Translations under genes and position numbers: made by a program
The notes under the pieces: model-generated
Told to the model about the DNA's origin: nothing
The model's input: only the letters and a program-made list of their open reading frames with translations
Database searches by the model: none
NCBI RefSeq assembly: GCF_044335535.1
Contig: NZ_JBIQVZ010000001.1
Coordinates: 372,001-436,000 of the forward strand
Reading direction: 5' to 3'
Source of the DNA: Mariniflexile sp044335535
GTDB lineage: Bacteria; Bacteroidota; Bacteroidia; Flavobacteriales; Flavobacteriaceae
DNA length: 64,000 nt
Shown here: one piece after another, positions 7,757 through 17,463 of the stretch
Layout of the letters: each line of letters starts with the position of its first letter
How positions within the stretch are numbered: position 1 is the stretch's first letter

Positions 7757-10700
7757 ATGAAACACCCTATAATTTTTTTAACAATTCTTTTGCTTTCAAG
7801 CTTGGGCTACAGTCAAAATCCAGATTACGACACCCTTTGGAAAACCGTTGAACAGCATGAAATTGAAGGCTTGCCAAAATCGGCTTTAAACGTTGTAAAC
7901 CAAATTTCCACATTGGCAACTAAAGATAAAAACCAGCCGCAACTTATAAAAACCATGCTTTTTAAAAGCAAATTTGCCTTGGTTTTGGAAGAAGATGCCC
8001 AGTTAAAAATTATAAACGATTTTAAGAAACAAATCGAGCTTAGCGCGTTCCCAACAAAAAACATCCTTGAAAGTATTTTGGCAAATTTGTATTGGCAATA
8101 TTTTAACCAAAACAGATGGCAATTTTATAATAGAACAAATACAGAAAGCAAGGTCGACCCTGTTGACTTTAGAACTTGGGATTTACAAACCTTGTTCGAC
8201 GAAATCCATTTGCATTACCAAAACGCATTACAAAACGGATTAATGCTTCAATTGGAGCCTTTAGGAAAGTACGATGCTATTTTAAATATTCAAAAGGACT
8301 CAAAAATTTACAGACCTACGCTGTTCGATTTTTTAAATCATGAAGCCTTGGATTTTTATAAAACCAACGAAACCCATATTACCAAACCTGCTTATAAATT
8401 TGAAATTGATGATCCAAAATTCCTAGGGGATGCTTTCACGTTTGCTAACATAGAATTAAAATCTAAAGATTCCACGTCTTTACAATTGCATGCTTTAAAA
8501 ATTTATCAAGACGTCATTCAATTTCATTTAAAGGACAAAGAACCTTTTGCTTTGGCGGATGTGAATATTGAACGTTTAAAATTTGTTAATCAATATGGCA
8601 CTTTTAGCGATAAGGAATCCTTATTGTTAAAAGCTTTAAAATCTGAAACTGATAAACTCAAAGAGCATGAAGTTTCTGGGTTATATGATTTTGAAATCGC
8701 CACTATTTTCTATGAACAAAGCAACCAATATCAACCAGCAACTAAAGAAGAAAACCGATGGAAAGCCAAAGAAGCTTTAGATATTTGTAATGCAGTCATT
8801 CTAAAATTCCCAAAAAGTAAAGCCGCGGAAAAATGCGCTATTTTAAAACAACAAATACTTCAGCAAACACTGCAAATTACTACCGAAAGCTACTTGCCTA
8901 TTCAACATCACAGTCGATTATTAGTAAGCTATAAAAATTTAGACACGCTTGGATTTAAAATATTCAAACTAACACGAAACCAATTAGAAAAATTCAATAA
9001 AACCTACCAAAAGGAAGAGCAACTGGCTTTTATAAAAAAACTGGATGTTAACAACCAATGGGAAACTAAACTTCGAAACGAGAATGACTATCAAAATCAT
9101 ACCACCGAAGTTGCTGTACCCAAACTTAATAATGGTACGTATTTAATTTTTGCTTCAACAAAAAATGATGATGAAACCTTGGCGTTTAGCACCATTCAAG
9201 TCACCAATTTAGCTTTGGTTGAAACAGAAACCCAAGCTCATAAAACCTTTCAAGTTATTGATAGAAACAATGGAAAGCCTATAAATAATGCATCCGTTGA
9301 ATTAAGTTATACAGAAAACAATAACCGAAACATTCAATATGAAAACCTGTCTACAAATAATTTGGGCGAAATCAACATTGAGAAAACCAAAGACCGCTAC
9401 AGAAACCTCTCAGTAAAAGTTAAATACGGCAATGACATCGCTTATTTTGGCGATTATTATGTTACCCCTAAATATAAAACCGAAAAAGAAGAAACCGAAT
9501 ACAAAGCCTTTTTATTTACCGACAGAAGCATTTACCGCCCAGGACAAACCGTTTATTTTAAAGCCATTGCTATGAAAACCAAAAATCGGAAGTCTGAAGT
9601 CGTCGCAAACGAACCTGTTTATGCTACCCTATATGATGTCAATGATGATGAAATAAAAGAACTTGAGTTTAAAACCAATGAATTCGGTTCTGTTTCAGGG
9701 GAATTCATTTTACCAAGCTCTGGATTAACAGGTGAATACCATATTGAATTTGATGGTGATGAAGAAGATTTTTATTTAGAACATTATTTCTCTGTTGAAG
9801 AATACAAACGTCCGAAGTTCGAAACCAAATTCACTCCCGTTACCGAAACCTTTAAAGTCAACGATTCCATAACCGTTAAAGGCACGGCTTTGGCGTATGC
9901 AGGAAGCAATATTACCGATGCTAAAGTCGTATATCGGGTACATCGAAAAGTGGAATATCCGCGTTGGTATTTTTGGAGTCGTCCTTGGTTTAACAGCGAA
10001 CCACAAGAAATCACCCATGGCAAAAGCACCACCAATGAGAAAGGCGAATTTGAGATCATTTTTAAAGCCATCCCCGACCAAAGTGTTGACAAAAGCAGTT
10101 TACCCATTTTCAATTATGAAATTACGGCAGATGTGACCGATTTAAATGGTGAAACCCGAAGTGCTACGACGATTGTCAATGTGGGATATCACGCATTGTT
10201 GGCAACTATGACTATTGCTGACAAACTGGATAAAAACCAAAAAGACCAAAAAATAGATATAGACACCAAAAACCTTAATGGCGAATTCGTGCCAGCAACG
10301 GGTACTATTAAAATATATAAATTACAAGCACCGAAGTCTGTTTTAAGAACCAGGCCTTGGGCAGCACCCGACTACCAAGAGTTTTCAGAAGAAGCCTTTA
10401 AAAATCTATTCCCACATGATGCCTATACCAATGAAGCTAATAGCAGCAATTGGAAAAAAGGCGATTTGGTTTTTAAAAAATCCTTTGATACTAAAACATC
10501 CAAAGAACTTCCTTTAGGAAACATTAAGAAATGGGACTCAGGGCAATACATCATTACTTTGGAAAGCAAAGACAAGTTTGGTCAATTGGTTAAAGATGAA
10601 ATAAAAACCATGCTGTATAGTGATCATGATAAAACCGTAGCCGACAATCAACTATTTAGCATCACAAGCAATATACCAACCTATAAAGTCGGAGAAACTG

Positions 10701-13700
10701 CTATGGTAACATTTGCTTCAGCTGCTGAAGATTTAAAAATCACCGTATATATTGAAAAAGACCATAAAATTGTTCAAACCCAAATCATTCAACTAAATAA
10801 TAACAAACAAACCATTTCAATTCCTGTTACAAAAGAAGATGTTGGTGGGTTTGTTGTTAATTATAGTTACGCCGCTTTTAATAATTTTCAATCAGGCGGT
10901 TTAGATATATTGGTACCTTATCCTAAAACCGATTTAGATATTGAAACCACCACTTTTAGAGACAAATTACAACCGGGAACCGATGAGACTTGGAGTTTTA
11001 AAATCAAAGGGCCTCAAGGCGATAAAGTATCTGCGGAATTATTAGCAAGTATGTATGATGCGTCTTTAGACCAGTTTAAACCACATGCTTGGAGATTTAA
11101 TCCTATTGACAAACCTATTTACAACTCTTATAACCGTAGGAATGCATACCAAAATTTTGGAACTAAAAACTTTAGGGTTTATAATAAACCGAGTCCAAAT
11201 TTAAGCTATCCTCAGCAATATTATGATGAACTAAATTGGTTCGGGTTTAGTTTTAATTTTAATAAGTGGCAATATGATAATTACATTAAATCTTTAAGGT
11301 TAAAAAGTGAATCAAAACATGATGATTCCATAAAAAAAGGTTTTGTGTCTGGAACTGTTTATGATGAAAGTGGAACGCCTTTACCGGGAGTAAATGTTAT
11401 GGTAAAAGGAACTTCAACAGGAACAACTACAGATTTTGATGGAAACTTCTCAATTAAAGCTGATAAAAATGATAAATTACAATTTAGTTATATTGGTTTT
11501 ATAACTCGAGAAATTAATATTGGCAGCAATAATAGTTTAAGCATTTCTTTGGCTGAGGACAGCGCCCAGTTAAGTGAAGTCGTTGTTATGGGTTATGGTA
11601 GCACAAAAAGGAAGGACCTTACGGGGGCTATATCATCTATATCGGGTGATGAACTTCTTGAAACACAACCCGTTTCATTCGACCAGGCACTTCAAGGAAA
11701 AGTCACGATTAAGTCAGGTAAAAAAGTAGTTAATGGAATGGCTAATTTAATGCTTTATGATGTTCCTGAAGAAAATAAAAACCAAAACTTCGACACCGTT
11801 CAAATTCGTAAAAACCTTCAAGAAACAGCGTTCTTCTTTCCGCAGTTACAAACCGATGCAGAAGGTCATGTGAGTTTTAGTTTCACCACGCCAGAAGCAT
11901 TAACCCAATGGAAATTGCAATTATTGGCACATACGAAAACCTTGGAAAATGCTACCAAAACCTTAACAACCGTTACACAAAAGGAATTGATGGTCATTCC
12001 AAACACCCCTCGTTTTTTACGTCAAGGCGATCAAATAAGCATCAGTACAAAAATTGCCAATCTAACGGATAAGCAACTTTCCGGTCAAGCTATTTTTATG
12101 TTAACAGATGCTATCACAGGAAAAGAAATTGATTCCAAACTTGGTAATTCAGAAAACAATAAATCATTTGCTGTTAATGCCAAAGGCAACACACAAGTTT
12201 CTTGGAGTTTAACCATTCCTGATGATGTTGATGCCGTTCAATACAAAATCATAGCGAAATCTGAAACCTTTAGCGATGGCGAACAAAATACGCTTCCCGT
12301 TTTAAGTAACCGCATGTTAGTTACCGAAACATTACCTATGTGGATTCGCAGTAACGAAACCAGAACATTCACGTTAGATAAGCTTAAAACTAATACCTCA
12401 ACAACCCTTAAAAACCATAAGTTAACCTTGGAAATCACTTCCAACCCTGCCTGGTATGCCGTTCAAGCCTTGCCTTATTTAATGGAATATCCGTATGAAT
12501 GCAACGAACAAACATTCTCGCGTTATTATGCTAATGCATTGGCAAGTCATATTGCGAATAGTAATCCAAGAATTCAGGAAGTTTTTAATCAATGGGCATC
12601 TCAAGACGCACTTATAAGCAATCTTGAAAAGAATGAAGAATTAAAATCCATTCTTATTCAAGAAACACCTTGGCTACGCGATGCTCAAAGCGAAACGGAA
12701 CAGAAAAAACGTATTGCCTTGTTATTCGACTTAAACAAAATGAATAACGAATTGCAATCGGCCATTCGTAAACTTAAAAACAACCAACTATCAAATGGCG
12801 CTTGGGCATGGTTCAATGGCGGGCGTGAAAACCGTTACATCACCCAACACATCATCATTGGTTTTGGACATTTGGACAAACTTGGTGTCATTTCGACAGA
12901 ACGAGGTACGAGTGATGAGAAATCGCATAATCAAATGATCGAAAAAGCCATCAACTATTTAGATGCTGAATTTGTAAAAGAATATAAAGACATTAGAAAA
13001 TATGATGCTAAAGTCGATTTAAGCAAAGACCATTTAAGTTACACCCAATTGCATTATTTATACATGCGTAGCTTCTTTCCAGATATTAAAAAATCAAAAG
13101 AAGTAGAAGACATCATTAAATATTACCAAACACAAATTCAAAAATACTGGTTAAGTCGTTCGCTGTATTCAAAAGGACTCATGGCATTGGTTTCAGAACG
13201 ATTGAATGACAAATCAACGTCTGCCAAAATTTTAAAATCATTAAAGGAAACCAGCATTACCAATGAAGAATTAGGCATGTATTGGAAAGAAAACACCCCT
13301 TCTTGGTATTGGTACCAAGCACCCGTTGAAACACAGTCCTTATTAATTGAAGCATTTTCTGAAATTGAAAATGACACCAAAACCATCGATAATTTAAAAA
13401 TCTGGTTACTTAAAAACAAACAAACCAATCAGTGGAAAACCACCAAAGCAACTACCGAAGCTGTTTATGCTTTGTTGCTACAAGGAAGTGATTGGTTATC
13501 GGTGACCGATGCAGTCGACGTGGTTTTAGGCGGTCAAAAAATAGAGCCTTCTAAACTTGAAAATGTAAAAGTTGAAGCTGGAACCGGGTATTATAAAACG
13601 GCTTGGAACGCTTCAGAAATTAAACCGGAAATGGCTGAAGTGACCCTCACCAAAAAAGGAGAAGGTATCGCTTGGGGCAGTTTATACTGGCAATATTTTG

Positions 13701-14152
13701 AAGATTTAGATAAAATAACTTCGGCTGAAACACCACTTAAATTAAAGAAAAAATTATTCCTTAAAAAGAATACGGATACTGGCGAGCAAATTTCGGAAAT
13801 CTCAGAAAAAACAAATTTAAAAGTTGGTGATTTAGTAAGAGTTCGTATTGAATTACAAAGTGATAGACCTATGGAATTTGTCCATATGAAAGACATGCGC
13901 GCCGCTGGATTAGAACCTGTAAATGTGCTTTCCCAATACAAATGGCAAGACGGCTTGGGGTATTATGAAAGTACCAAAGATGCATCGACAAACTTCTTTT
14001 TCGATTATTTACCCAAAGGTATTTTTGTATTTGAATACGATTTAAGGGTCAATAATGCCGGTAATATGAGTAATGGTATCACCACGATTCAAAGCATGTA
14101 TGCGCCAGAATTTAGTAGCCATAGTGAAGGTGTTCGCTTATTAGTTGATTAA
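7757..14152 (+). CDS. Alpha-2-macroglobulin family protein with an embedded SusC-like regulatory/plug segment
   Basis: The protein has 2131 residues and a type I signal peptide (MKHPIIFLTILLLSSLGYSQ), so it is exported; no lipobox is seen. Bacterial A2M proteins trap proteases through a bait region and a reactive thioester. The order here is: alpha-helical N-terminal part; MG2-like domain near 583-690 (FTDRSIYRPGQTVYFKA); bait-region-type domain from about 955; an insert at 1195-1330; the central A2M domain starting near 1358 (QTDAEGHVSFSFTTPEALT); thioester motif CNEQ with Cys1582; terpenoid-cyclase-like helical domain; and C-terminal receptor-like domain (ending GVRLLVD). The insert is a carboxypeptidase-D regulatory-like domain (GTPLPGVNVMVKGTSTGTTT) plus the start of a TonB plug (VVVMGYGSTKRKDLTGA), as in SusC transporters. 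No pbpC gene, the frequent A2M partner, is adjacent. Confidence 0.93.
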   Translation: MKHPIIFLTILLLSSLGYSQNPDYDTLWKTVEQHEIEGLPKSALNVVNQISTLATKDKNQPQLIKTMLFKSKFALVLEEDAQLKIINDFKKQIELSAFPTKNILESILANLYWQYFNQNRWQFYNRTNTESKVDPVDFRTWDLQTLFDEIHLHYQNALQNGLMLQLEPLGKYDAILNIQKDSKIYRPTLFDFLNHEALDFYKTNETHITKPAYKFEIDDPKFLGDAFTFANIELKSKDSTSLQLHALKIYQDVIQFHLKDKEPFALADVNIERLKFVNQYGTFSDKESLLLKALKSETDKLKEHEVSGLYDFEIATIFYEQSNQYQPATKEENRWKAKEALDICNAVILKFPKSKAAEKCAILKQQILQQTLQITTESYLPIQHHSRLLVSYKNLDTLGFKIFKLTRNQLEKFNKTYQKEEQLAFIKKLDVNNQWETKLRNENDYQNHTTEVAVPKLNNGTYLIFASTKNDDETLAFSTIQVTNLALVETETQAHKTFQVIDRNNGKPINNASVELSYTENNNRNIQYENLSTNNLGEINIEKTKDRYRNLSVKVKYGNDIAYFGDYYVTPKYKTEKEETEYKAFLFTDRSIYRPGQTVYFKAIAMKTKNRKSEVVANEPVYATLYDVNDDEIKELEFKTNEFGSVSGEFILPSSGLTGEYHIEFDGDEEDFYLEHYFSVEEYKRPKFETKFTPVTETFKVNDSITVKGTALAYAGSNITDAKVVYRVHRKVEYPRWYFWSRPWFNSEPQEITHGKSTTNEKGEFEIIFKAIPDQSVDKSSLPIFNYEITADVTDLNGETRSATTIVNVGYHALLATMTIADKLDKNQKDQKIDIDTKNLNGEFVPATGTIKIYKLQAPKSVLRTRPWAAPDYQEFSEEAFKNLFPHDAYTNEANSSNWKKGDLVFKKSFDTKTSKELPLGNIKKWDSGQYIITLESKDKFGQLVKDEIKTMLYSDHDKTVADNQLFSITSNIPTYKVGETAMVTFASAAEDLKITVYIEKDHKIVQTQIIQLNNNKQTISIPVTKEDVGGFVVNYSYAAFNNFQSGGLDILVPYPKTDLDIETTTFRDKLQPGTDETWSFKIKGPQGDKVSAELLASMYDASLDQFKPHAWRFNPIDKPIYNSYNRRNAYQNFGTKNFRVYNKPSPNLSYPQQYYDELNWFGFSFNFNKWQYDNYIKSLRLKSESKHDDSIKKGFVSGTVYDESGTPLPGVNVMVKGTSTGTTTDFDGNFSIKADKNDKLQFSYIGFITREINIGSNNSLSISLAEDSAQLSEVVVMGYGSTKRKDLTGAISSISGDELLETQPVSFDQALQGKVTIKSGKKVVNGMANLMLYDVPEENKNQNFDTVQIRKNLQETAFFFPQLQTDAEGHVSFSFTTPEALTQWKLQLLAHTKTLENATKTLTTVTQKELMVIPNTPRFLRQGDQISISTKIANLTDKQLSGQAIFMLTDAITGKEIDSKLGNSENNKSFAVNAKGNTQVSWSLTIPDDVDAVQYKIIAKSETFSDGEQNTLPVLSNRMLVTETLPMWIRSNETRTFTLDKLKTNTSTTLKNHKLTLEITSNPAWYAVQALPYLMEYPYECNEQTFSRYYANALASHIANSNPRIQEVFNQWASQDALISNLEKNEELKSILIQETPWLRDAQSETEQKKRIALLFDLNKMNNELQSAIRKLKNNQLSNGAWAWFNGGRENRYITQHIIIGFGHLDKLGVISTERGTSDEKSHNQMIEKAINYLDAEFVKEYKDIRKYDAKVDLSKDHLSYTQLHYLYMRSFFPDIKKSKEVEDIIKYYQTQIQKYWLSRSLYSKGLMALVSERLNDKSTSAKILKSLKETSITNEELGMYWKENTPSWYWYQAPVETQSLLIEAFSEIENDTKTIDNLKIWLLKNKQTNQWKTTKATTEAVYALLLQGSDWLSVTDAVDVVLGGQKIEPSKLENVKVEAGTGYYKTAWNASEIKPEMAEVTLTKKGEGIAWGSLYWQYFEDLDKITSAETPLKLKKKLFLKKNTDTGEQISEISEKTNLKVGDLVRVRIELQSDRPMEFVHMKDMRAAGLEPVNVLSQYKWQDGLGYYESTKDASTNFFFDYLPKGIFVFEYDLRVNNAGNMSNGITTIQSMYAPEFSSHSEGVRLLVD

Positions 14153-14228
14153 GTAAATTTCGATGAAATGAATAAAAAATTAATTTTAATTTATTATATT
14201 TCAACTTACTAACTAAAAATGTGTCATT

Positions 14229-14609
14229 ATGAATTCAAAAGTTTTTATGGTAATTAGAATTATTCTAGGTCTTTTGCTCCTTGTTTTTGGGCTTAACAAG
14301 TTTTTAAATTTTTTACCCGCACCAGAAGGAATGTCTGAAGCGGCCGGTGCTTATTTTGGCGCTTTAATGTCAGCTAAAGTAATCCCTCATTTGGTTGGGA
14401 TTGTTGAAGTTTTAGCCGGTTTAGCTTTAATTTTGAATAAATACGGTGCTTTAATGGCTCTTATTTTAATGAGCGTTTCTGTAAACGCTGTTCTTTTCCA
14501 CATCAATTTAGATCCTGAAAGCATAGGTCCTGCATTGGCTGTTTTAATTTTAAATATCGTCGTACTATACGGTTATAAAGACAAATATAAAGATTTACTC
14601 GCTGGATAA
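14229..14609 (+). CDS. DoxX-like small membrane protein
   Basis: This 126-residue protein has four hydrophobic segments and the DoxX-type opening RIILGLLLLVFGLNKFLNFL, then VEVLAGLALILNKYGALMAL. Family members are poorly characterised inner-membrane proteins, some linked to redox or thiol stress. It begins about 75 bp after the A2M gene and is followed by a terminator, so it may be read through from upstream or have its own weak promoter (TATATTTC near 14201). The specific function is unknown. Confidence 0.8.
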   Translation: MNSKVFMVIRIILGLLLLVFGLNKFLNFLPAPEGMSEAAGAYFGALMSAKVIPHLVGIVEVLAGLALILNKYGALMALILMSVSVNAVLFHINLDPESIGPALAVLILNIVVLYGYKDKYKDLLAG

Positions 14610-14618
14610 ATTTTTCTT

Positions 14619-14643
14619 AAAGAGGCTTAAAAGCCTCTTTTTT
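14619..14643 (+). terminator. Rho-independent terminator after the DoxX-like gene
   Basis: The stem AAAGAGGCTT/AAGCCTCTTT, with a two-base centre, is followed by a T-run, 10 bp after the stop codon. Confidence 0.85.
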
Positions 14644-14711
14644 TATGATTAGCTTTACTTTGAGAAAACAAGAAGAAACTGAGATATGTGTAAACTGAAA
14701 AGACCAACTAA

Positions 14712-15335
14712 ATGCTAAATTTTAACTTTAAGAAAAATTATATTTTAGAAGACGATTTTGTAAAACTAAGTCCTCTAAAAATTGAGCATGTTGAAAATTT
14801 ACTCGAAATAGCAAACGAAATTGATATTTGGAAATACTCTTTCGTAAAAGGAGACGGCGTTGAAAATCTGACTAAATATATTCAATCAACTATTGACAAC
14901 AGAAAAGAAGAAAAGGAGTATCCTTTTGTGGTTTATGACAAAATTAAAAATCAATATGCTGGAAGTACTCGATATTGTGAAATCGTTCCTAGTCTAAAAG
15001 CAATCCGGTTAGGATATACTTGGTACGGAAAAGAATTTAGGGGCACTGGACTAAATAAACATTGTAAATACTTGCTATTCGAATTCGCATTTGAAAAAAT
15101 GGGAGCTGAAAGAATTGGACTTGGAGCCTATATCGAAAACGAAATAAGTATTGCTGCAATGCAAAGTGTCGGATGTCAAAAAGAAGGAATCTTACGTGGA
15201 ATTTTTCCAGCAACTAACGGAATTGGAAGAACTGACGGGATTTTATTAAGCATTCTTAAAAATGAGTGGAATGAAAATATTAAATCTGAATTAAAAAACA
15301 AACTGAATAAAAAGCCTACACAACAAACCGTATAG
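14712..15335 (+). CDS. GNAT-family N-acetyltransferase (RimJ/RimL-like)
   Basis: This cytoplasmic acetyl-CoA-dependent N-acetyltransferase has 207 residues. The N-terminus LEDDFVKLSPLKIEHVENLL and the mid-part YAGSTRYCEIVPSLKAIRLGYTW match the RimL-like branch. The acetyl-CoA-binding region is around EFRGTGLNKHCKYLLFEFAF, followed by GLGAYIENEISIAAMQSVGC, the typical NxxSxxxxxxxGF-like segment. Its acceptor could be a protein N-terminus, an amino acid or a small molecule. Neighbours do not show which. It appears to be a lone gene. Confidence 0.87.
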   Translation: MLNFNFKKNYILEDDFVKLSPLKIEHVENLLEIANEIDIWKYSFVKGDGVENLTKYIQSTIDNRKEEKEYPFVVYDKIKNQYAGSTRYCEIVPSLKAIRLGYTWYGKEFRGTGLNKHCKYLLFEFAFEKMGAERIGLGAYIENEISIAAMQSVGCQKEGILRGIFPATNGIGRTDGILLSILKNEWNENIKSELKNKLNKKPTQQTV

Positions 15336-15384
15336 TATTAATTGCTAATACAAAAACATCTCCTTACCTTAATTAAAGAAAACA

Positions 15385-15885
15385 TTGCACAAAAACCACA
15401 TCCATATCTTTTTGTTAATAGCACTATTAGCGTTACAAATTTCTTGCGCTTCTAAAAGAAACGTAACTGTAAATGAAACTGTCATTGAGGAACTCCCTCC
15501 TAAACTTATTTTTTTAAATTACACCATCTCTAAAGATGACCATGGTAACAAACATGTTCAGTTTATAAACAAGATTATTACAGATGGGAAACTAAAAAAT
15601 AATACCGAAGCATATCTCAAAACGGGTGCTGTAGGCGATTTAAAATGCAGTCAATTAGATAAAGATTCCCTGGAAATTAAAACGGTTATTATAAAAAACC
15701 CGTTATCGAAAATAATTGAATACGTCAATGATTCTCTTATCTTTGAAAGCAAAAAAGTAGAGTTAAAAAGTGCGCCATTGTCATTAAGGTTACCATTACA
15801 TGACAAAACAAAGTACATAACCATTAGTAACATTATAGATTCATTACAAAATAGTCTCCCTTTAATTACCACAAAACTGGATTAA
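15385..15885 (+). CDS. Unknown lipoprotein encoded directly before the M64 peptidase
   Basis: This 166-residue protein starts with TTG at 15385; no ATG gives the signal sequence. The N-terminus MHKNHIHIFLLIALLALQISC is a lipoprotein signal with Cys21. The mature part has a low-complexity hydrophilic beginning and then a mixed alpha/beta-looking domain that is not recognised; it is not obviously enzymatic. Its stop lies 2 bp before the start of the secreted M64 peptidase, so the two are almost certainly cotranscribed. A role beside the peptidase (anchor, inhibitor or partner) is only inferred. Confidence 0.75.
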   Translation: MHKNHIHIFLLIALLALQISCASKRNVTVNETVIEELPPKLIFLNYTISKDDHGNKHVQFINKIITDGKLKNNTEAYLKTGAVGDLKCSQLDKDSLEIKTVIIKNPLSKIIEYVNDSLIFESKKVELKSAPLSLRLPLHDKTKYITISNIIDSLQNSLPLITTKLD

Positions 15886-15887
15886 AA

Positions 15888-17303
15888 ATGAAGCATATTC
15901 TACCCATCGTTTTATTTTTTAGTTTCCAATGGCTTTCTGCCCAGGTTTTTGATGTGGAAACCATTAAAAATTCTGGAGATAATGATAAACGTATCAATCT
16001 GGTTATTTTAAGTGAAGGTTATCAAGCTAGTGAATTGGCTCAGTTTAAAACCGATGCTATTAACTTCACCAATGCTATGTTCAACCAATCTCCTTTTAAA
16101 GAATATGCCAATTATTTTAATGTGCATATTATAAAAGTGCCTTCCAATGAAAGTGGTGCAGATCATCCTGGAACTGCTACAGATGTTACAGAACCAGCTT
16201 CCCCGATACTGAATGTGGACACTTATTTCAATGCTACTTACGATTCCTATGGTAATCACAGATTACTTTACTATGAAATTGATGGTTTTAGTTCCAATAA
16301 CACGCAAGCAAAAATAATGAATGTCTTGGCCACTAATTTTCCAACATACGACCAAACTTTAATTTTAGTTAATTCCTCTGAATATGGTGGTAGTGGCGGT
16401 ATGTTCCCTATGGCTTATAGAGGTTTTTGGGGCAGCAAAGTTATTATGCACGAATTGGGACATTCCTTATTTAATTTAAAAGATGAATATTATCCTGGAG
16501 ATATTCTAGCTGCCGAAGCCATAAATATGACTCAAGAAACTGATCCCATTTCCATTAAATGGAAAAATTGGCTAGGCACTAATGGCGTTGGCATTTATCA
16601 ATACACCTGTTCGACAGGTAATTGTGCTGACTGGTATAAACCGCACCAAAACTGTATCATGGAAAGCATTGATAAATTCTTTTGTTCGGTTTGTAAAGAA
16701 GGTATGGTTGAAAAAATACACAGTTTGGTTTCACCAATTGGTTCTTACACACCAATTTCAACCTCTATAATGAGTCCAGCATTTCCCGTTGATTTTCAAT
16801 TAGATTTAATAAAACCCATTCCGAATACTTTAAAAAGCACTTGGACTCTTAATGCTTCCAATTTTGCAAATGATGTTGATAATGTAAGCCTTACAGAAAG
16901 TGATTTGAATACTGGAACAAACACACTGACCGTTGCCGTTACCGATGCTGCCACATTATTAAAAGTTGATAATCACGATGCGTTTCATGTTTACACCATA
17001 ACTTGGGACATTGACAATTCGGCTTTAGGGATTGAAGACATCACCAGCAACATTGCTAATTATAATATTACCATGTATCCAAACCCTACAAACACTTTTG
17101 TAAATTTTAAATTTGAAAGTGATACAGATGACACTTTAAAGGTTGATATCATTGGTTTAGACGGAAAAAGAATTAAAACAATTACAGTAAGCAACTATCA
17201 AACAAACCAAGTTGATATAAGTGATTTCAGTACGGGCATTTATTTAACTAACTTCTACTCAAAAAACATACGTATTGCCAGCAAAAAACTAGTTAAAAAT
17301 TAG
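15888..17303 (+). CDS. Secreted M64-type (IgA-peptidase family) metalloprotease with T9SS sorting domain
   Basis: This 471-residue zinc protease has a type I signal peptide (MKHILPIVLFFSFQWLSAQ). The N-terminal half shows the M64 fold features: RINLVILSEGYQ at 35-46 and the zinc motif HELGHSLFNLKDEYY from 188, with HExxH and the downstream Asp-Glu-Tyr typical of the family. Cysteines around CSTGNCADW and FFCSVCKEG probably form disulfides. A C-terminal T9SS type A sorting domain begins near residue 395 (ITMYPNPTNTFVNFKF) and ends with KKLVKN. It is therefore predicted to be exported to the cell surface or medium by T9SS and to degrade extracellular protein. The stop codon overlaps the left end of a MITE-like element. 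Confidence 0.9.
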   Translation: MKHILPIVLFFSFQWLSAQVFDVETIKNSGDNDKRINLVILSEGYQASELAQFKTDAINFTNAMFNQSPFKEYANYFNVHIIKVPSNESGADHPGTATDVTEPASPILNVDTYFNATYDSYGNHRLLYYEIDGFSSNNTQAKIMNVLATNFPTYDQTLILVNSSEYGGSGGMFPMAYRGFWGSKVIMHELGHSLFNLKDEYYPGDILAAEAINMTQETDPISIKWKNWLGTNGVGIYQYTCSTGNCADWYKPHQNCIMESIDKFFCSVCKEGMVEKIHSLVSPIGSYTPISTSIMSPAFPVDFQLDLIKPIPNTLKSTWTLNASNFANDVDNVSLTESDLNTGTNTLTVAVTDAATLLKVDNHDAFHVYTITWDIDNSALGIEDITSNIANYNITMYPNPTNTFVNFKFESDTDDTLKVDIIGLDGKRIKTITVSNYQTNQVDISDFSTGIYLTNFYSKNIRIASKKLVKN

Positions 17304-17455
17304 AGACTGTCTAAAAAGACCTTTAAATTTAATTTGTCAGGTTGCTTGTCGAAACCGATATTGATTACTAGCAAGTTAAAATATTTCAACAAAGCCTGTG
17401 CTGAGCTTGTCGAAGTGCTCAATATGACATAGGACTAGACTTTTTATACAGCCTC
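17303..17455. mobile_element. MITE-like element with 16-bp terminal inverted repeats
   Basis: The left end GAGACTGTCTAAAAAG (17303-17318) and the reverse complement of the right end (GAGGCTGTATAAAAAG, 17440-17455) match at 14 of 16 positions. The 153-bp interior has no gene; it contains the word TGTGCTGAGCTTGTCGAAGT, part of a repeat family common in flavobacterial intergenic DNA. The left end includes the last base of the peptidase stop codon. Confidence 0.6.
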
Positions 17456-17463
17456 ATCTAAAC

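Noticed and set aside
9776..10136. Long open frames on both strands inside the A2M gene
   Set aside because: They are shadows of the A2M reading frame, with no promoter or family features.
7757..14152. Assembly chimera of a SusC gene and an A2M gene
   Set aside because: The frame is continuous without stop or shift on both sides of the insert, and the A2M sequence resumes in register. A true fusion is preferred, though it cannot be proven here.
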